From assembly GCA_029940345.1 (NCBI GenBank), contig JAOZRC010000415.1, forward strand, positions 1 through 5,337: a stretch of DNA of 5,337 bases. The letters run 5' to 3'. Origin of the DNA: Desulfobacterales bacterium. Its GTDB lineage: Bacteria; Desulfobacterota; Desulfobacteria; Desulfobacterales; JAUCGF01. Both the position numbers and the translations under genes were made by a program. Positions 5,273-5,337 of the stretch are shown piece after piece. Each line of letters starts with the position of its first letter. Position 1 is the stretch's first letter. Under the pieces are notes generated by a model. That model saw only the letters and a list, made by a program, of their open reading frames with translations, was not told the DNA's origin and searched no databases.

Positions 5273-5337
5273 AAACAATCCACCTCACGGATAATGTCTG
5301 CTTCACCGCCCTTATCATTGCGCAGACAAACCAGGAA
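5254..5337 (-). CDS. Possible 3' end of an unrecognised minus-strand gene, ending in the repeat arm
   Basis: From the right edge the minus strand reads 27 codons, FLVCLRNDKG-GEADIIREVD-CLGTGTK, then TAA at 5256-5254. The composition is protein-like up to about DCL; the last residues, GTGTK, are encoded by the outer arm of the inverted-repeat element. This suggests that the insertion supplied or replaced the end of the gene. The family is not recognised and the fragment is too short to be sure it is coding; a plus-strand frame from the ATG at 5294 is also open to the edge. Confidence 0.35.
   Translation of the reverse strand, partial: FLVCLRNDKGGEADIIREVDCLGTGTK

Overview
The window looks like the chromosome of a Gram-negative bacterium with moderate to low GC. 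Three things point to a deltaproteobacterial type (Desulfobacterota or Desulfuromonadota): a PEP-CTERM exported protein, a cyclic-di-GMP-I (GEMM) riboswitch leader, and two textbook sigma-54 (-24/-12) promoters. This lineage is an inference from features, not from any marker gene.

Layout. Positions 9-3140 hold a tightly packed plus-strand operon whose three genes overlap by 8 and 4 bp. They encode a DPM1-like family 2 glycosyltransferase, a VTT-domain (TVP38/TMEM64/DedA-like) membrane protein, and a polytopic GT-C-like membrane protein. The operon probably enters from the left, because an ATGA overlap is visible at positions 9-12. A soluble polyprenyl-phosphate glycosyltransferase followed by a large membrane glycosyltransferase is the usual arrangement for making a lipid-linked sugar and transferring it to a cell-envelope acceptor. 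A bidirectional intrinsic terminator (3216-3255) separates this operon from a convergent minus-strand gene.

That gene (3298-3975) encodes a 225-residue secreted protein with a signal peptide and a C-terminal VPEP / hydrophobic / basic tail, the sorting signal read by exosortase. Its control region is the most interesting part of the window. Reading along the minus strand there is a consensus sigma-54 promoter (4307-4322), then two collinear c-di-GMP-I-like aptamers exactly 170 bp apart (about 4171-4240 and 4001-4066), then a strong Shine-Dalgarno next to the ATG. The short P3 hairpins of the two aptamers covary. The end of the proximal aptamer can pair with the Shine-Dalgarno, which suggests a translational ON switch. 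The distal copy also retains a Shine-Dalgarno-like sequence but no start codon, and is followed by a weak hairpin with a U-run.

Positions 4323-5029 carry no convincing gene. They are AT-rich and built largely of two degenerate tandem units of about 236 bp plus the start of a third, with short dyads at matching positions. At the far side is a second sigma-54 consensus (5030-5045), pointing right. The right end holds a 122-bp MITE/REP-like nested inverted repeat (5151-5272), and a possible minus-strand reading frame from outside the window ends inside its right arm.

Working model (inference): a sigma-54 activator turns on transcription of a surface or matrix PEP-CTERM protein, and c-di-GMP then gates its expression in the leader RNA. 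The neighbouring glycosyltransferase operon fits an envelope-polysaccharide context, but it is transcribed separately. No exosortase, kinase or activator gene lies in the window.
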